From NCBI RefSeq assembly GCF_021026195.1, contig NZ_JAJNCT010000010.1, positions 310,001-374,000 of the forward strand: a DNA stretch of 64,000 nt, in the 5' to 3' direction. This document shows, in pieces, positions 26,962 to 35,141 of the stretch. How positions within the stretch are numbered: position 1 is the first letter of the stretch; each line of letters begins with the position of its first letter. Origin of the DNA: Comamonas koreensis. GTDB lineage: Bacteria > Pseudomonadota > Gammaproteobacteria > Burkholderiales > Burkholderiaceae_C. The position numbers and the translations under genes were made by a program. Below the pieces are notes generated by a model. It did not search any database. It saw only the letters and a list, made by a program, of their open reading frames with translations, and was not told the DNA's origin.

Positions 26962-29733
26962 TTGTCCGACACGCCATTGACCCCTTCCCAACCTGCCAAC
27001 CCGCTGCTGTGCGCCGAGCTGCTGCAGGCCGACCAACTGCGCCTGCGCATTGATCCGGCCCAACTGGGCTTTGCCAGCACCGCCGAGCTGGTGCACGAGC
27101 CCTTCTCCTGGATCGGCCAGCAACGCGCGCAGGCGGCAGCCGAGTTTGGCCTGGCGATGGACCCGCCCGACTACCACCTGTTTGTGCTGGGCGAGGAAGG
27201 CAGCGGCCGCACATCGCTGCTGCGCCAGGCCATGCAGGCCGAGGCGCAACGCCGCCCCGCTGCGCAAGATATCGCCTTTGTGCACAACTTCGCCGTGCCC
27301 GAGCGCCCCCAGGCGCTGCGCCTGCCCGCCGGCCAGGGCCGCAGCCTGCGCCGCCGCATCGAGGCCATGGTGGACAAGCTGCCCGAGCAGCTCGACAAAG
27401 CCGTGCAGCAAGCGCAGCACCGCAGCCAGATCGAGCAGCTCTACAACCAGGCCCGCCAGGCCGAAGAAGCCGCCTTTGCTACGCTGCACGACTGGGCCCA
27501 GGGCGCCGGCCTGCGCATTCGCCGTGAGGAAGGCCAACTGGTGGTGGACAGCCAGGACAACGCGCCTGGCGACGCCAGCGGCCCGGATGCCGGCCAGCCC
27601 GCTGCCGAGTCGCCTGTTGTGTTGAATGCAGCGGATGTGCAGCAAGACCAGCCCCCGGCAGAGTCTGATGACCTGTCCCCAGCGCTGGCTAGCGCCACCC
27701 CGCCTCAGGTAGACAACGACGCCGACCCCGCGCTGCTGCTGTCGCCCGGCGAAGGCGAAGATGCCGCCGATGCCCCCAGCCCCACAGCCCCCGCCGAAGA
27801 CCTGGAATACCAGCTGCGCGTGCAGCTGGCGCAGTTCCGCGGACAGGTGCGGCAGGCACAGATGGCGCGCGATGCGGCGCTGAACCTGTTCTACCAATCG
27901 CTGGCCACGCCGCTGTGGCAGGCCGCATCGGCGCAGGTGCTGGAGGGCCTGACGCCCAGCGCCGAGCATGCGGCGACCTTGCAGCGCTGGCTGTCGCAGA
28001 TGCAGGCAGACTGGCTCAAGAACATGGCGCTGTGGGTGCCGGGCAGCATTGCGCAGGATGCCGATGCGCTGCTCGACCAGACCGACAGCATTGAGGGCGA
28101 AGGCGAAAGCCAGGATGCGCGCGACGATGCCCGCGCCCTGCTGGAGGCCAAGCGCAAGGCGCTGCGCGCACTCAGCCAGCTCAACCTGATCGTGGACCAC
28201 CATGGCGAGGCCCATGCCCCTGTGGTGCTGGAGGACCAGCCCAGCCTGCGCAACCTGTTTGGCACCATCGACCCGCCCGAAGAGGACGAGCGCCGCAGTG
28301 ATTTCTCCTGCATCCGCGCGGGCAGCGTGCTGCGTGCCGATGGCGGCTTCTTGATGCTGCACCTGCGCGACCTGCTGGGTGACGAAGACAGCTGGCAGGC
28401 GCTGCGCCGGGTGCTGCGCACGCGCCAGCTGCGCATTGAAGATGCCCATGCCGCCCAAGGCCCCAGCAGCAGCGGCGCGATGCTGCCCGAGCTGCTGCCG
28501 CTGAACTTCAAGCTCGTACTCGTCGGCTCTGAAGAGGCCTACTACCAGCTGCAGGAGAGCGACCCCGACATGGCCCGGCGCTTTCGGGTCAAGGTCGATT
28601 TTGCCGAGCAGTTCAAGGCCTCGGCCGCCACCTACCGCGCCACCGCCGCACTGATGGCGCAGCGCTGCAAGCTCTACCAGATGCCGCACTGCGACGCCAG
28701 CGCAGTCGCCCGGCTGCTGGAGCAATCCCACCGCGAGGCCGATGACCAGCAGCGCCAAAGCGGCCGCTTGAACCAGCTCGAAGCCTTGCTGCTGGAAAGC
28801 GCGCAGCGTGCCCGACGCTCAGGGCAGGACCGTCTGGTACAGGCCGCCGATGTGGAGGCCGCACTGGCCGCGCAGCGCCTGCGCCACAACGCGATGGAGC
28901 AGGACCTGCATGCCGCCATCAGCGACGGCGAGCACCTGATCTCCTTTACCGGCAGCCAGGTCGGCCAGATCAATGGCATGTCGCAGATTGACACCGGCGA
29001 CCACCGTTTTGGCCTGCCGGTGCGCATCAGCGCGCGCACCCATGCCGGCCAGGAAGGGGTGATGAACATCGAGCGCGAGGTGGCCATGTCCGGCCCCATC
29101 CACGACAAGGGCGTGCTGATTTTGCAAGGCTATCTGACGGCCTTGTTTGGCCATCTTGCGCCCTTGGCGCTCAACGCCTCGGTGGTGTTTGAGCAGGAAT
29201 ACAGCGGTGTAGAAGGCGACTCGGCCAGCTGCGCCGAGCTCTATGCGCTGCTGTCATCGCTGTCGGGCCTGCCACTGCGCCAGAGCATTGCCGTCACCGG
29301 CGCGCTCAACCAGCATGGCGAGGTGCTGCCCGTGGGCGGCCTCAATGAAAAGATCGAAGGCTGGTTTGACCTCTGTGCCGAGCAAGGCCTGGATGGCAGC
29401 CATGGCGTGCTGATCCCCGCGCGCAACCAGCGCCATCTGATGCTGGCCGAGCGCGTGGTGCAGGCGGTGGAGGCCGGGCAGTTCCATGTCTACACGGCCG
29501 AGCATGTGGGCCAGGGCCTGGCGCTGCTGATGGACCAGTGCGAGCTGCCCGCCAACGCCGAGCACCCCATGCCCGAGGCACAGCGCCTGCCGCTTGCGCT
29601 GGTGCAGGCGGCCGAGGCCAGCCTGCTGCAGTACCGCCTGGCCTGCCAGCGTGCCGATGCAGCACGGCCCCGTGCCCAGCGCTCACGCCAGCGGCTGCTG
29701 CCCAAGCCGGCCAAACGCCCGCCGCTGGATTAA
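26962..29733 (+). CDS. Second Lon-type ATP-dependent protease (LonB/LonC/YcbZ-like)
   Basis: From the TTG at 26962 the protein is 923 residues. Another TTG at 26878 adds 28 Pro-rich residues, and neither has a good ribosome site. A degenerate Walker A GEEGSGRTSLL is near residue 76. A low-complexity Ala/Pro/Asp insert (about 200-280) interrupts the helical part. The second ATPase half includes GSVLRADGGFLML. The C-terminal protease domain has the catalytic dyad S754 (EGDSASCAEL) and K797 (GGLNEKIEGW), 43 apart as in Lon. The LonA N-terminal substrate domain is absent. Substrates are unknown. Confidence 0.85.
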   Translation: MSDTPLTPSQPANPLLCAELLQADQLRLRIDPAQLGFASTAELVHEPFSWIGQQRAQAAAEFGLAMDPPDYHLFVLGEEGSGRTSLLRQAMQAEAQRRPAAQDIAFVHNFAVPERPQALRLPAGQGRSLRRRIEAMVDKLPEQLDKAVQQAQHRSQIEQLYNQARQAEEAAFATLHDWAQGAGLRIRREEGQLVVDSQDNAPGDASGPDAGQPAAESPVVLNAADVQQDQPPAESDDLSPALASATPPQVDNDADPALLLSPGEGEDAADAPSPTAPAEDLEYQLRVQLAQFRGQVRQAQMARDAALNLFYQSLATPLWQAASAQVLEGLTPSAEHAATLQRWLSQMQADWLKNMALWVPGSIAQDADALLDQTDSIEGEGESQDARDDARALLEAKRKALRALSQLNLIVDHHGEAHAPVVLEDQPSLRNLFGTIDPPEEDERRSDFSCIRAGSVLRADGGFLMLHLRDLLGDEDSWQALRRVLRTRQLRIEDAHAAQGPSSSGAMLPELLPLNFKLVLVGSEEAYYQLQESDPDMARRFRVKVDFAEQFKASAATYRATAALMAQRCKLYQMPHCDASAVARLLEQSHREADDQQRQSGRLNQLEALLLESAQRARRSGQDRLVQAADVEAALAAQRLRHNAMEQDLHAAISDGEHLISFTGSQVGQINGMSQIDTGDHRFGLPVRISARTHAGQEGVMNIEREVAMSGPIHDKGVLILQGYLTALFGHLAPLALNASVVFEQEYSGVEGDSASCAELYALLSSLSGLPLRQSIAVTGALNQHGEVLPVGGLNEKIEGWFDLCAEQGLDGSHGVLIPARNQRHLMLAERVVQAVEAGQFHVYTAEHVGQGLALLMDQCELPANAEHPMPEAQRLPLALVQAAEASLLQYRLACQRADAARPRAQRSRQRLLPKPAKRPPLD

Positions 29734-29763
29734 AGGCGGAGCGCGAAAGGACGAAAGCCTGGA

Positions 29764-30654
29764 TCAGGCTTCGTCTGGGACAGGCAGATCCTGCGACGAG
29801 GCTGCCGCCAGCTGCAAGCGCAGCTGGGCGTTTTCCAACTCCAGCTCCTGCACACGGGCGCGCAAGTCGCTGATCTGCTGCTGGGCCTTGTCCAGCGCCG
29901 CATCCACCGCTTCGGCGCCATGCGCGGCCGAAGGGGCGCTGGCGGGTTCTTCGGCTTCGGGCGCCTCTTCCTTGGGCTTGCGCTTGGCATCGCGCACCTG
30001 CTTGACCACCTGCTTCAAGCCATCCTTGCCGCCCTGGGCAGCGGCCTGCTGCTCTTCATGCGGCAAGGTCGCCACCACGGCGGCGGCATTGATGGAGATG
30101 TCGCCGGCCTTCAAGGCCTCGACCAGCGCCGGTGCGGCGCTCTTCTGGATCTTCTCGATCTGCGCGACCTGGCTGCTCGACAGGCGGGCCGCCTTGGCGA
30201 TGGCCTCGCGGGTGGCTACCTTTTCCAGCTCGGCAGCATCGACCGGCGAGAAAGCCTCGTCGGCATTGCTGACCGCTGGCGCCTCGCCTTCGGCGGGCTG
30301 CGCAGGCACCGGGTGGGCCTTCTCCAGCTTGCGGTGCTCCAGAATCTCGCGCTTGCGCAGCGCCAGCACGCCACGCTGAAAATCCGAGACGCTGCGGCGC
30401 CCCAGGTGCTGGTCGATCATCCACAGGTAAACATCTTCCATCGACTGGAACTGGGTGTTCTGTACCGTGTTGAAAGGCAGGCCATGCTTTTGGCAGATGC
30501 CGTAGCGGTTGTGGCCGTCGACCAGCACATTGCCCCAGAGCACCAGCGCATCGCGGCAGCCTTCGGCCAAAATGCTGCGCTCCAGCGAGGCATGCTCGTC
30601 AGGGGTCAGCGGGTCGATGTAGGCCTTGAGTTCTTCGTTGACAACAATATCCAT
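29764..30654 (-). CDS. Orphan ParB-like nuclease-domain protein
   Basis: The 296-residue protein has a ParB N-terminal domain: EGCRDALVLW then VLVDGHNRYGICQKHG, the ParB-like GHxR/RxR-type catalytic strip. A central KorB/HTH-like helical region follows (AIAKAARLSSSQVAQIEKIQ). The C-terminus is a Lys/Glu-rich linker and a coiled coil (about 255-285, ISDLRARVQELELENAQLRL). There is no parA next to it and no parS-like palindrome was noticed. Such proteins are common on mobile elements. It may bind DNA or act as a nucleotide-dependent clamp; the role is inferred. Confidence 0.75.
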   Translation of the reverse strand: MDIVVNEELKAYIDPLTPDEHASLERSILAEGCRDALVLWGNVLVDGHNRYGICQKHGLPFNTVQNTQFQSMEDVYLWMIDQHLGRRSVSDFQRGVLALRKREILEHRKLEKAHPVPAQPAEGEAPAVSNADEAFSPVDAAELEKVATREAIAKAARLSSSQVAQIEKIQKSAAPALVEALKAGDISINAAAVVATLPHEEQQAAAQGGKDGLKQVVKQVRDAKRKPKEEAPEAEEPASAPSAAHGAEAVDAALDKAQQQISDLRARVQELELENAQLRLQLAAASSQDLPVPDEA

Positions 30655-30760
30655 AATGCAGCGCGGCGGCAGGTGCCGCCGTTGGGTAATCCTTCAAAAA
30701 GCTTGCGCCGATTGTAGAAGTGCGCAAAAGTGGCAGCCGCTTGACAAGGATTTGAACGCC

Positions 30761-31303
30761 ATGAACAAGACCGAACTGCAGACTTTGGTGGCCGTGCTGC
30801 AAGCACGCTTTGAAGCCCACATGCCGCGCCACCCCCAACTGGCCTGGGCGCAGGTGCAGCAGCGCCTGGACAAGAACACGGCCGCCCACGAAGCGCTGGC
30901 CCAGATGGAGGCCACCGGCGGCGAGCCCGATGTCATATTGCAGGACGCGAGCGGCCGGCTGCTGTTTGCCGATTGCGCCGCCGAAAGCCCCAGCGGCCGG
31001 CGCAGCCTCTGCTTTGACGAGCAGGCACTGGCCGCCCGCAAGGAAAACAAGCCCGCCGGCAGCGCGCTAGGCATGGCCGCAGCGATGGGTGTGCAATTGC
31101 TCGATGAGCAGCAGTACCGCCATCTGCAGACCCTGGGCGCGTTTGACTGCAAGACCTCCAGCTGGCTGGCCACGCCCGACGAGATGCGCCGCCTGGGTGG
31201 CGCGCTGTTTGGCGACCGGCGCTATGAGCGCGTGTTCAGCTACCACAATGGCGTGCAGTCCTATTACGCGGCGCGCGGCTTTCGCGCGGGGCTCTGGGTA
31301 TAG
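30761..31303 (+). CDS. DUF4256 family protein
   Basis: I chose ATG at 30761, preceded by AAGGA, giving 180 residues. The conserved DUF4256 blocks are present in order: TGGEPDVI, CAAESPSGRRSLC, a NKPAGSALGMAAAMG segment, FDCKTSSWLATP, GGALFGDRRY and SYYAARGFR. The family has no assigned function that I know of. It has no signal peptide or membrane segment, so it is likely cytosolic. It is divergent from the ParB-like gene with about 105 bp between them. Confidence 0.85.
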   Translation: MNKTELQTLVAVLQARFEAHMPRHPQLAWAQVQQRLDKNTAAHEALAQMEATGGEPDVILQDASGRLLFADCAAESPSGRRSLCFDEQALAARKENKPAGSALGMAAAMGVQLLDEQQYRHLQTLGAFDCKTSSWLATPDEMRRLGGALFGDRRYERVFSYHNGVQSYYAARGFRAGLWV

Positions 31304-31444
31304 ACAGACCAGGCAGGTAGCGCGCCCTTTATTCCATCAGGGCATATAACCTTACCGCCATATATTCAATCTGTGCATAGCGTGCTGACGGACCGCAATC
31401 GCGGGACAATAGAGCCCATTGATTTGCCTCTACAAGCTATTGCC

Positions 31445-32404
31445 ATGACAACCCTTCGCCATCTGGCTGTGGCCAGCGCTCTGTTTGCCAGCAGCTGGCT
31501 CACGGCAGCCCATGCCGCGCAGCCGCTTTTGAGCCCCGCCGAGCTGGCTACCGCCCAACAAAGCGCTGCCGCGCCCGTCGTCATCGATATCCGCGAGCCC
31601 AAGCTCTATGCCGAAGGCCATATCCCCGGCGCGCTCAACGCGCCCTATGGCAAGTGGCGCGGCCCGGCCACCAACCCCGGTGAGCTGCCCGATCTGCCCA
31701 AGCTCACCGCCTTGGTGCAGTCGCTGGGCCTGACCCCGGCCACGCATGCCGTCGTCGTGTCCACCGGCGCCGATGCCACCGATTTTGGCGCGATGGCGCG
31801 TGTCTACTGGAGCCTGAAGGTGCTGGGCCTGAAGGACCTGTCCATCGTCAACGGCGGCATGAAGACCTGGGTGGCCGAGGGCAAGCCCGTTAGCACCGAG
31901 GCGCCCCAGGTGCAGGCCAGCAGCTACCAGCCCGTGCTGGACGAGAGCCTGATTGCCACGCGCGACCAGGTGCGCTCCCATGTGGACCTGAGCAATGCCG
32001 CGCTGGTCGATTCCCGCCCTGACGCCTTCTACCAGGGCAAGACCCGGGCGCCAGCGGCCAAGCTCTCGGGCACCCTGCCCGGCGCGCAGCAGCTGGATTT
32101 CAACCAGTGGTTTGTCAAGGGCACGGCCCAGTTTGTCGACCCGGCCACCGCCCGGCAGATCGCCGACAAGGTCAGCCGCAAGGACGGGCAGGACACCGTC
32201 GCCTTCTGCAATACCGGCCACTGGGCCGCCACCGACTGGTTTGGCCTGAGCGAAATGGCTGGCCTGCCCAATGTCAAGCTGTATGCCGGCTCGATGGTGG
32301 ACTGGACCCAGCAGCCCGATGCCCCGGCGATGGAAAACCAGCCTGGCCGCGCCGAATCGCTGGCCTATGACGCCAAGCAATGGTGGCAGCGCAAGTTCAA
32401 GTAA
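31445..32404 (+). CDS. Periplasmic two-domain rhodanese sulfurtransferase
   Basis: The chosen start gives a signal peptide (LAVASALFASSWLTAAHA). The 319-residue protein has two rhodanese domains. The first (about 30-145) has S106 where the catalytic Cys should be and is likely structural. The second carries C255 in VAFCNTGHWAATDW, the persulfide-forming residue. It transfers sulfane sulfur, for example from thiosulfate or mercaptopyruvate, to an acceptor. A terminator follows, then a YeeE/YedE sulfur transporter, suggesting joint use of periplasmic sulfur compounds. Confidence 0.88.
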   Translation: MTTLRHLAVASALFASSWLTAAHAAQPLLSPAELATAQQSAAAPVVIDIREPKLYAEGHIPGALNAPYGKWRGPATNPGELPDLPKLTALVQSLGLTPATHAVVVSTGADATDFGAMARVYWSLKVLGLKDLSIVNGGMKTWVAEGKPVSTEAPQVQASSYQPVLDESLIATRDQVRSHVDLSNAALVDSRPDAFYQGKTRAPAAKLSGTLPGAQQLDFNQWFVKGTAQFVDPATARQIADKVSRKDGQDTVAFCNTGHWAATDWFGLSEMAGLPNVKLYAGSMVDWTQQPDAPAMENQPGRAESLAYDAKQWWQRKFK

Positions 32405-32422
32405 GCCAGACCCGGTTCTTTG

Positions 32423-32459
32423 GCTGCCAGCACTCCCGCAAAGGTGCTGGCAGCTTTTT
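32423..32459 (+). terminator. Rho-independent terminator after the sulfurtransferase
   Basis: GCTGCCAGCAC and its perfect complement form an 11-bp stem with a 10-nt loop, followed by five T. Confidence 0.8.
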
Positions 32460-32487
32460 GTTGTATTGACTCTCAACGGTGATCGTG

Positions 32488-33585
32488 ATGAAACGACTTC
32501 CCTTGTCGATCCTGATGGCGGCCTTTTTTGGCTGGCTGCTGTGGTCGGTATCGCTGCGCCAGGCGGCGCTGTTCCTGGTCGGTATCGGCCTGGGTGCCAT
32601 CCTGGCCGGCCAGCGCTTTGGCTTTACCACCGGCTGGCGCATGCTGGTCGAGGACAAGGACCCGCGCGGCGTGTTTGGCCAGTTGCTGCTGCTGGCACTG
32701 GCCGCCGCCATGGCCATGCCGCTGCTGGGCCACTACCCTGAGCTGACGGCCGCGCTGGGCCCGCCCAGCATCAGCCTGCTGGTGGGGGCCTTTGTGTTTG
32801 GCCTGTGCATGCAGATTGCCGATGGCTGCGGCAGCGGCACCTTGTACAAGGCGGGCATGGGCATCCCGATGAACACGGCCATCCTGCCGATGTTTGCCAT
32901 CGGCAGCTTTCTGGGATCGCTGCACCTGGGCTGGTGGCTGGACCTGGGCCGCATGCCGGCCGTGGGCCTGGTCAGCACCTGGGGCTGGCTGCCTGCGCTG
33001 CTCGCCACCTTGGCGGCCCTGGCCGTCATCGGCTTTGCGGTCCAGGCCTATTGCGCCAAGGCCAATGCGGCGCAGCAGCGCAGCATGCCCGGCCTGTGGC
33101 AGCGCAAGTGGGTGATGGGCGCGATTGGCCTGGCCATCTTCGCGACCCTGAACCTGGTGATTGCCGGCCAGCCTTGGGGCATCGTCTATGGCTTTGGCCT
33201 CTGGGCCGCCAAGGTAGCGAACGGCACCGGCATGGTGGACCTGGCAGGCAACTGGTTCTGGAGCCAGCCGGGCAATGCCCAGCGCCTGCATGAAACCGTG
33301 CTGCTGGACATCACCAGCATCACCAACATCGGCATTCTGGCCGGTGCGCTGTGGATTGCTGCGGGCAAGCCCGCGGCCGCCAAGGCGCTGACCGGCACCC
33401 AATGGCTGGTGGCCCTGGTCGCCGGCCTGGTGCTGGGCTATAGCTCGCGCCTGGCCTTTGGCTGCAATGTGGGCGCGATGCTCTCTGGCATCAGCACCGG
33501 CAGCATCCATGGCTGGATCTGGGTGCCGCTGGCCTTTGTCGGCACGATCTTCGGGCTGCGCATTCGCCGCCATTTTGGTTTTTAA
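32488..33585 (+). CDS. YeeE/YedE-family (TsuA-like) sulfur-compound transporter
   Basis: The ATG at 32488 gives MKRLPLSILMAAFFGW; a GTG three codons upstream is possible. The 365-residue protein is a polytopic membrane protein. The two conserved Cys motifs of thiosulfate-transporting family members are seen: ADGCGSGTLYKAGMG (about residues 112-126) and AFGCNVGAMLSGISTGS near the C-terminus. It likely imports thiosulfate or a related compound. It sits between the periplasmic rhodanese and a small membrane peptide. Confidence 0.87.
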   Translation: MKRLPLSILMAAFFGWLLWSVSLRQAALFLVGIGLGAILAGQRFGFTTGWRMLVEDKDPRGVFGQLLLLALAAAMAMPLLGHYPELTAALGPPSISLLVGAFVFGLCMQIADGCGSGTLYKAGMGIPMNTAILPMFAIGSFLGSLHLGWWLDLGRMPAVGLVSTWGWLPALLATLAALAVIGFAVQAYCAKANAAQQRSMPGLWQRKWVMGAIGLAIFATLNLVIAGQPWGIVYGFGLWAAKVANGTGMVDLAGNWFWSQPGNAQRLHETVLLDITSITNIGILAGALWIAAGKPAAAKALTGTQWLVALVAGLVLGYSSRLAFGCNVGAMLSGISTGSIHGWIWVPLAFVGTIFGLRIRRHFGF

Positions 33586-33600
33586 GCGCAGGAGCCGCAT

Positions 33601-33765
33601 ATGAACACCACCGTTTTGCGCAGCGCCTTCTGGGTGCTGCTGGTCGCCTTCATCGCCTGGGATTATGTCCACAGCCAGCCGGTGGACCTGCGCTACGAGG
33701 CGCCGCTGATCGCAGCGGGCTCGGGCCAGCACGCCAGCGGCGGCCACTGCTCGATGCCCGACTGA
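33601..33765 (+). CDS. 54-residue membrane peptide of the sulfur module
   Basis: This short gene follows the transporter by 15 bp and has a good AGGAG site. One membrane helix (VLRSAFWVLLVAFIAWDYV) is followed by an external tail that ends in a Gly/His/Cys-rich segment (QHASGGHCSMPD). I do not recognise a family. Its position and the C-terminal Cys suggest a partner of the transporter, or sulfur or metal binding at the membrane surface. That is inference. Confidence 0.65.
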   Translation: MNTTVLRSAFWVLLVAFIAWDYVHSQPVDLRYEAPLIAAGSGQHASGGHCSMPD

Positions 33766-33866
33766 GCACGCCAGCGCGCGTCATGGCTTTGTCATGAAAA
33801 AGTCACGGTAGCCACCAAAAATACGGGGTTTGGCGAGGGGCAACCGCCCGTCCCCGGAGTGCTATC

Positions 33867-34910
33867 TTGAACGAACCCCTGCCGCGGGAGACCGACCCGC
33901 TTCCGCTGGTCACCCCCCATGACAACAGCGGCCTGATCTGGGGCTATGCCTTTGACGGCCATGGCCCCGCCACCGCGCTGAATGCCGAGCAAGCGCAGGC
34001 CTGGCTGGCCGCACCGCCCAACACCACGGGCTTTATCTGGCTGCATTTCAACCTCTCCCATGCCCATTGCCTGCGCTGGCTGCAGCAGTATGCGGCGCTC
34101 GATGAGCAGTACTTCGAGGCGCTGCGCGATGGCCTGGCCTCGACCCGTATCGAGCGCATGGATGATGCGCTGCTCGCCGTCATCAACGACATCGATTTCG
34201 ACTTCCAGTTCGAGTCCAGCGACATCCACACGATGTGGATCCAGGCCTCGCCCCAGTGGGTGATATCGGCGCGTGCCCATCCGCTGCGCTCGGTCGATGC
34301 GCTGCGCCAGCAGATTCGCCAGGGTGACACGCCCGGCTCCAGCCCGCAACTGCTGGAGCGCCTGCTGCGCGCCCAAGCCGACGTGCTGGTGCGCATCGTG
34401 CGCGATGTGACCCACCGCGTTGACCAGATCGAGGACACCATGCTGAGTGGGCGCACGCGCATGCAGCCGCGCCAGCTGGGCGCGCTGCGCCGCCTGCTGG
34501 TGCGGCTGAAGCGTTTGCTGGCGCCTGAGCCCTCGGCCATGTTCCGCCTGCTGCAGACGCCGCCACAGTGGATGCGTGACGAAGACCTGCATGCGCTGCG
34601 CGCCGCCAGCGAGGAGTTCTCCGTGTTTCTGCGCGATATGCAATCGCTCGAAGAGCGCATCAAGCTGCTGCAGGAAGAGATTGCCGCCGGCACCAACGAG
34701 GACACCAACCGTTCGCTCTACACCTTGACGATGATCACCGTGCTGGCGCTGCCGGTGAACATGATGGCCGGTCTGTTCGGCATGAATGTGGGCGGCATCC
34801 CGCTTAGCCAAGACCCCTTGGGCTTTTGGCTGCTGGTCGGCGTGATCGTGCTGTTCTCGCTGGTCGCGGCCTGGTGGCTGCGCAGCAAGCGCCGCAATCC
34901 GCCGGTCTGA
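33867..34910 (+). CDS. CorA/ZntB-family divalent cation transporter
   Basis: The start is a TTG with a nearby GGAG, giving 347 residues. The cytosolic funnel domain is N-terminal, and two C-terminal membrane helices flank the signature GMN in MMAGLFGMNVGGIP. The second helix is LLVGVIVLFSLVAAWWL. The order and length fit ZntB-type zinc transporters better than CorA itself, but the metal cannot be assigned with certainty. It is a monocistronic gene. Confidence 0.88.
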   Translation: MNEPLPRETDPLPLVTPHDNSGLIWGYAFDGHGPATALNAEQAQAWLAAPPNTTGFIWLHFNLSHAHCLRWLQQYAALDEQYFEALRDGLASTRIERMDDALLAVINDIDFDFQFESSDIHTMWIQASPQWVISARAHPLRSVDALRQQIRQGDTPGSSPQLLERLLRAQADVLVRIVRDVTHRVDQIEDTMLSGRTRMQPRQLGALRRLLVRLKRLLAPEPSAMFRLLQTPPQWMRDEDLHALRAASEEFSVFLRDMQSLEERIKLLQEEIAAGTNEDTNRSLYTLTMITVLALPVNMMAGLFGMNVGGIPLSQDPLGFWLLVGVIVLFSLVAAWWLRSKRRNPPV

Positions 34911-34980
34911 GAGCTTGTGCAAAGTCTGCAAAAAGACATTGAAAACCCATATCTGATTATTTTTTTGTAAAATGGAGGGC

Positions 34981-35081
34981 TTGGGTGTCGTCACATAGGG
35001 TGTAGCGGCAGGTTGTGAGCGAAGGTCGGGCCGCCTCGCTGGAACCCCGTTGCCTGCTCCGGTTTGCCATCAGCGCGCTGA
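34981..35081 (+). ncRNA. Structured leader, candidate ion-responsive riboswitch
   Basis: The leader before the antiporter has several pairings. AGCGA (35018) pairs with TCGCT (35036). GCAGG (35008) pairs with CCTGC (35053) around it. GGGT (34998) can pair with ACCC (35044) across the second stem, making a pseudoknot. TCAGCGCGCTGA (35070) adds a self-complementary hairpin before the start codon. Li+/Na+ riboswitches of the nhaA-I class are known upstream of Na+/H+ antiporter genes, and this is my leading guess; a covariance-model search is needed to assign it. Confidence 0.5.
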
Positions 35082-35141
35082 CAATCGTCGTCTGTGTCTG
35101 GCTGCTTGCCAACCGCTGCATGCTTCAGCCCAAAGCACACC

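Noticed and set aside
25324-28758. 1144-codon minus-strand open frame opposite hemH and the Lon-type protease
   Set aside because: It spans two genes and their gaps and lacks motifs, so it is a codon-bias artefact.
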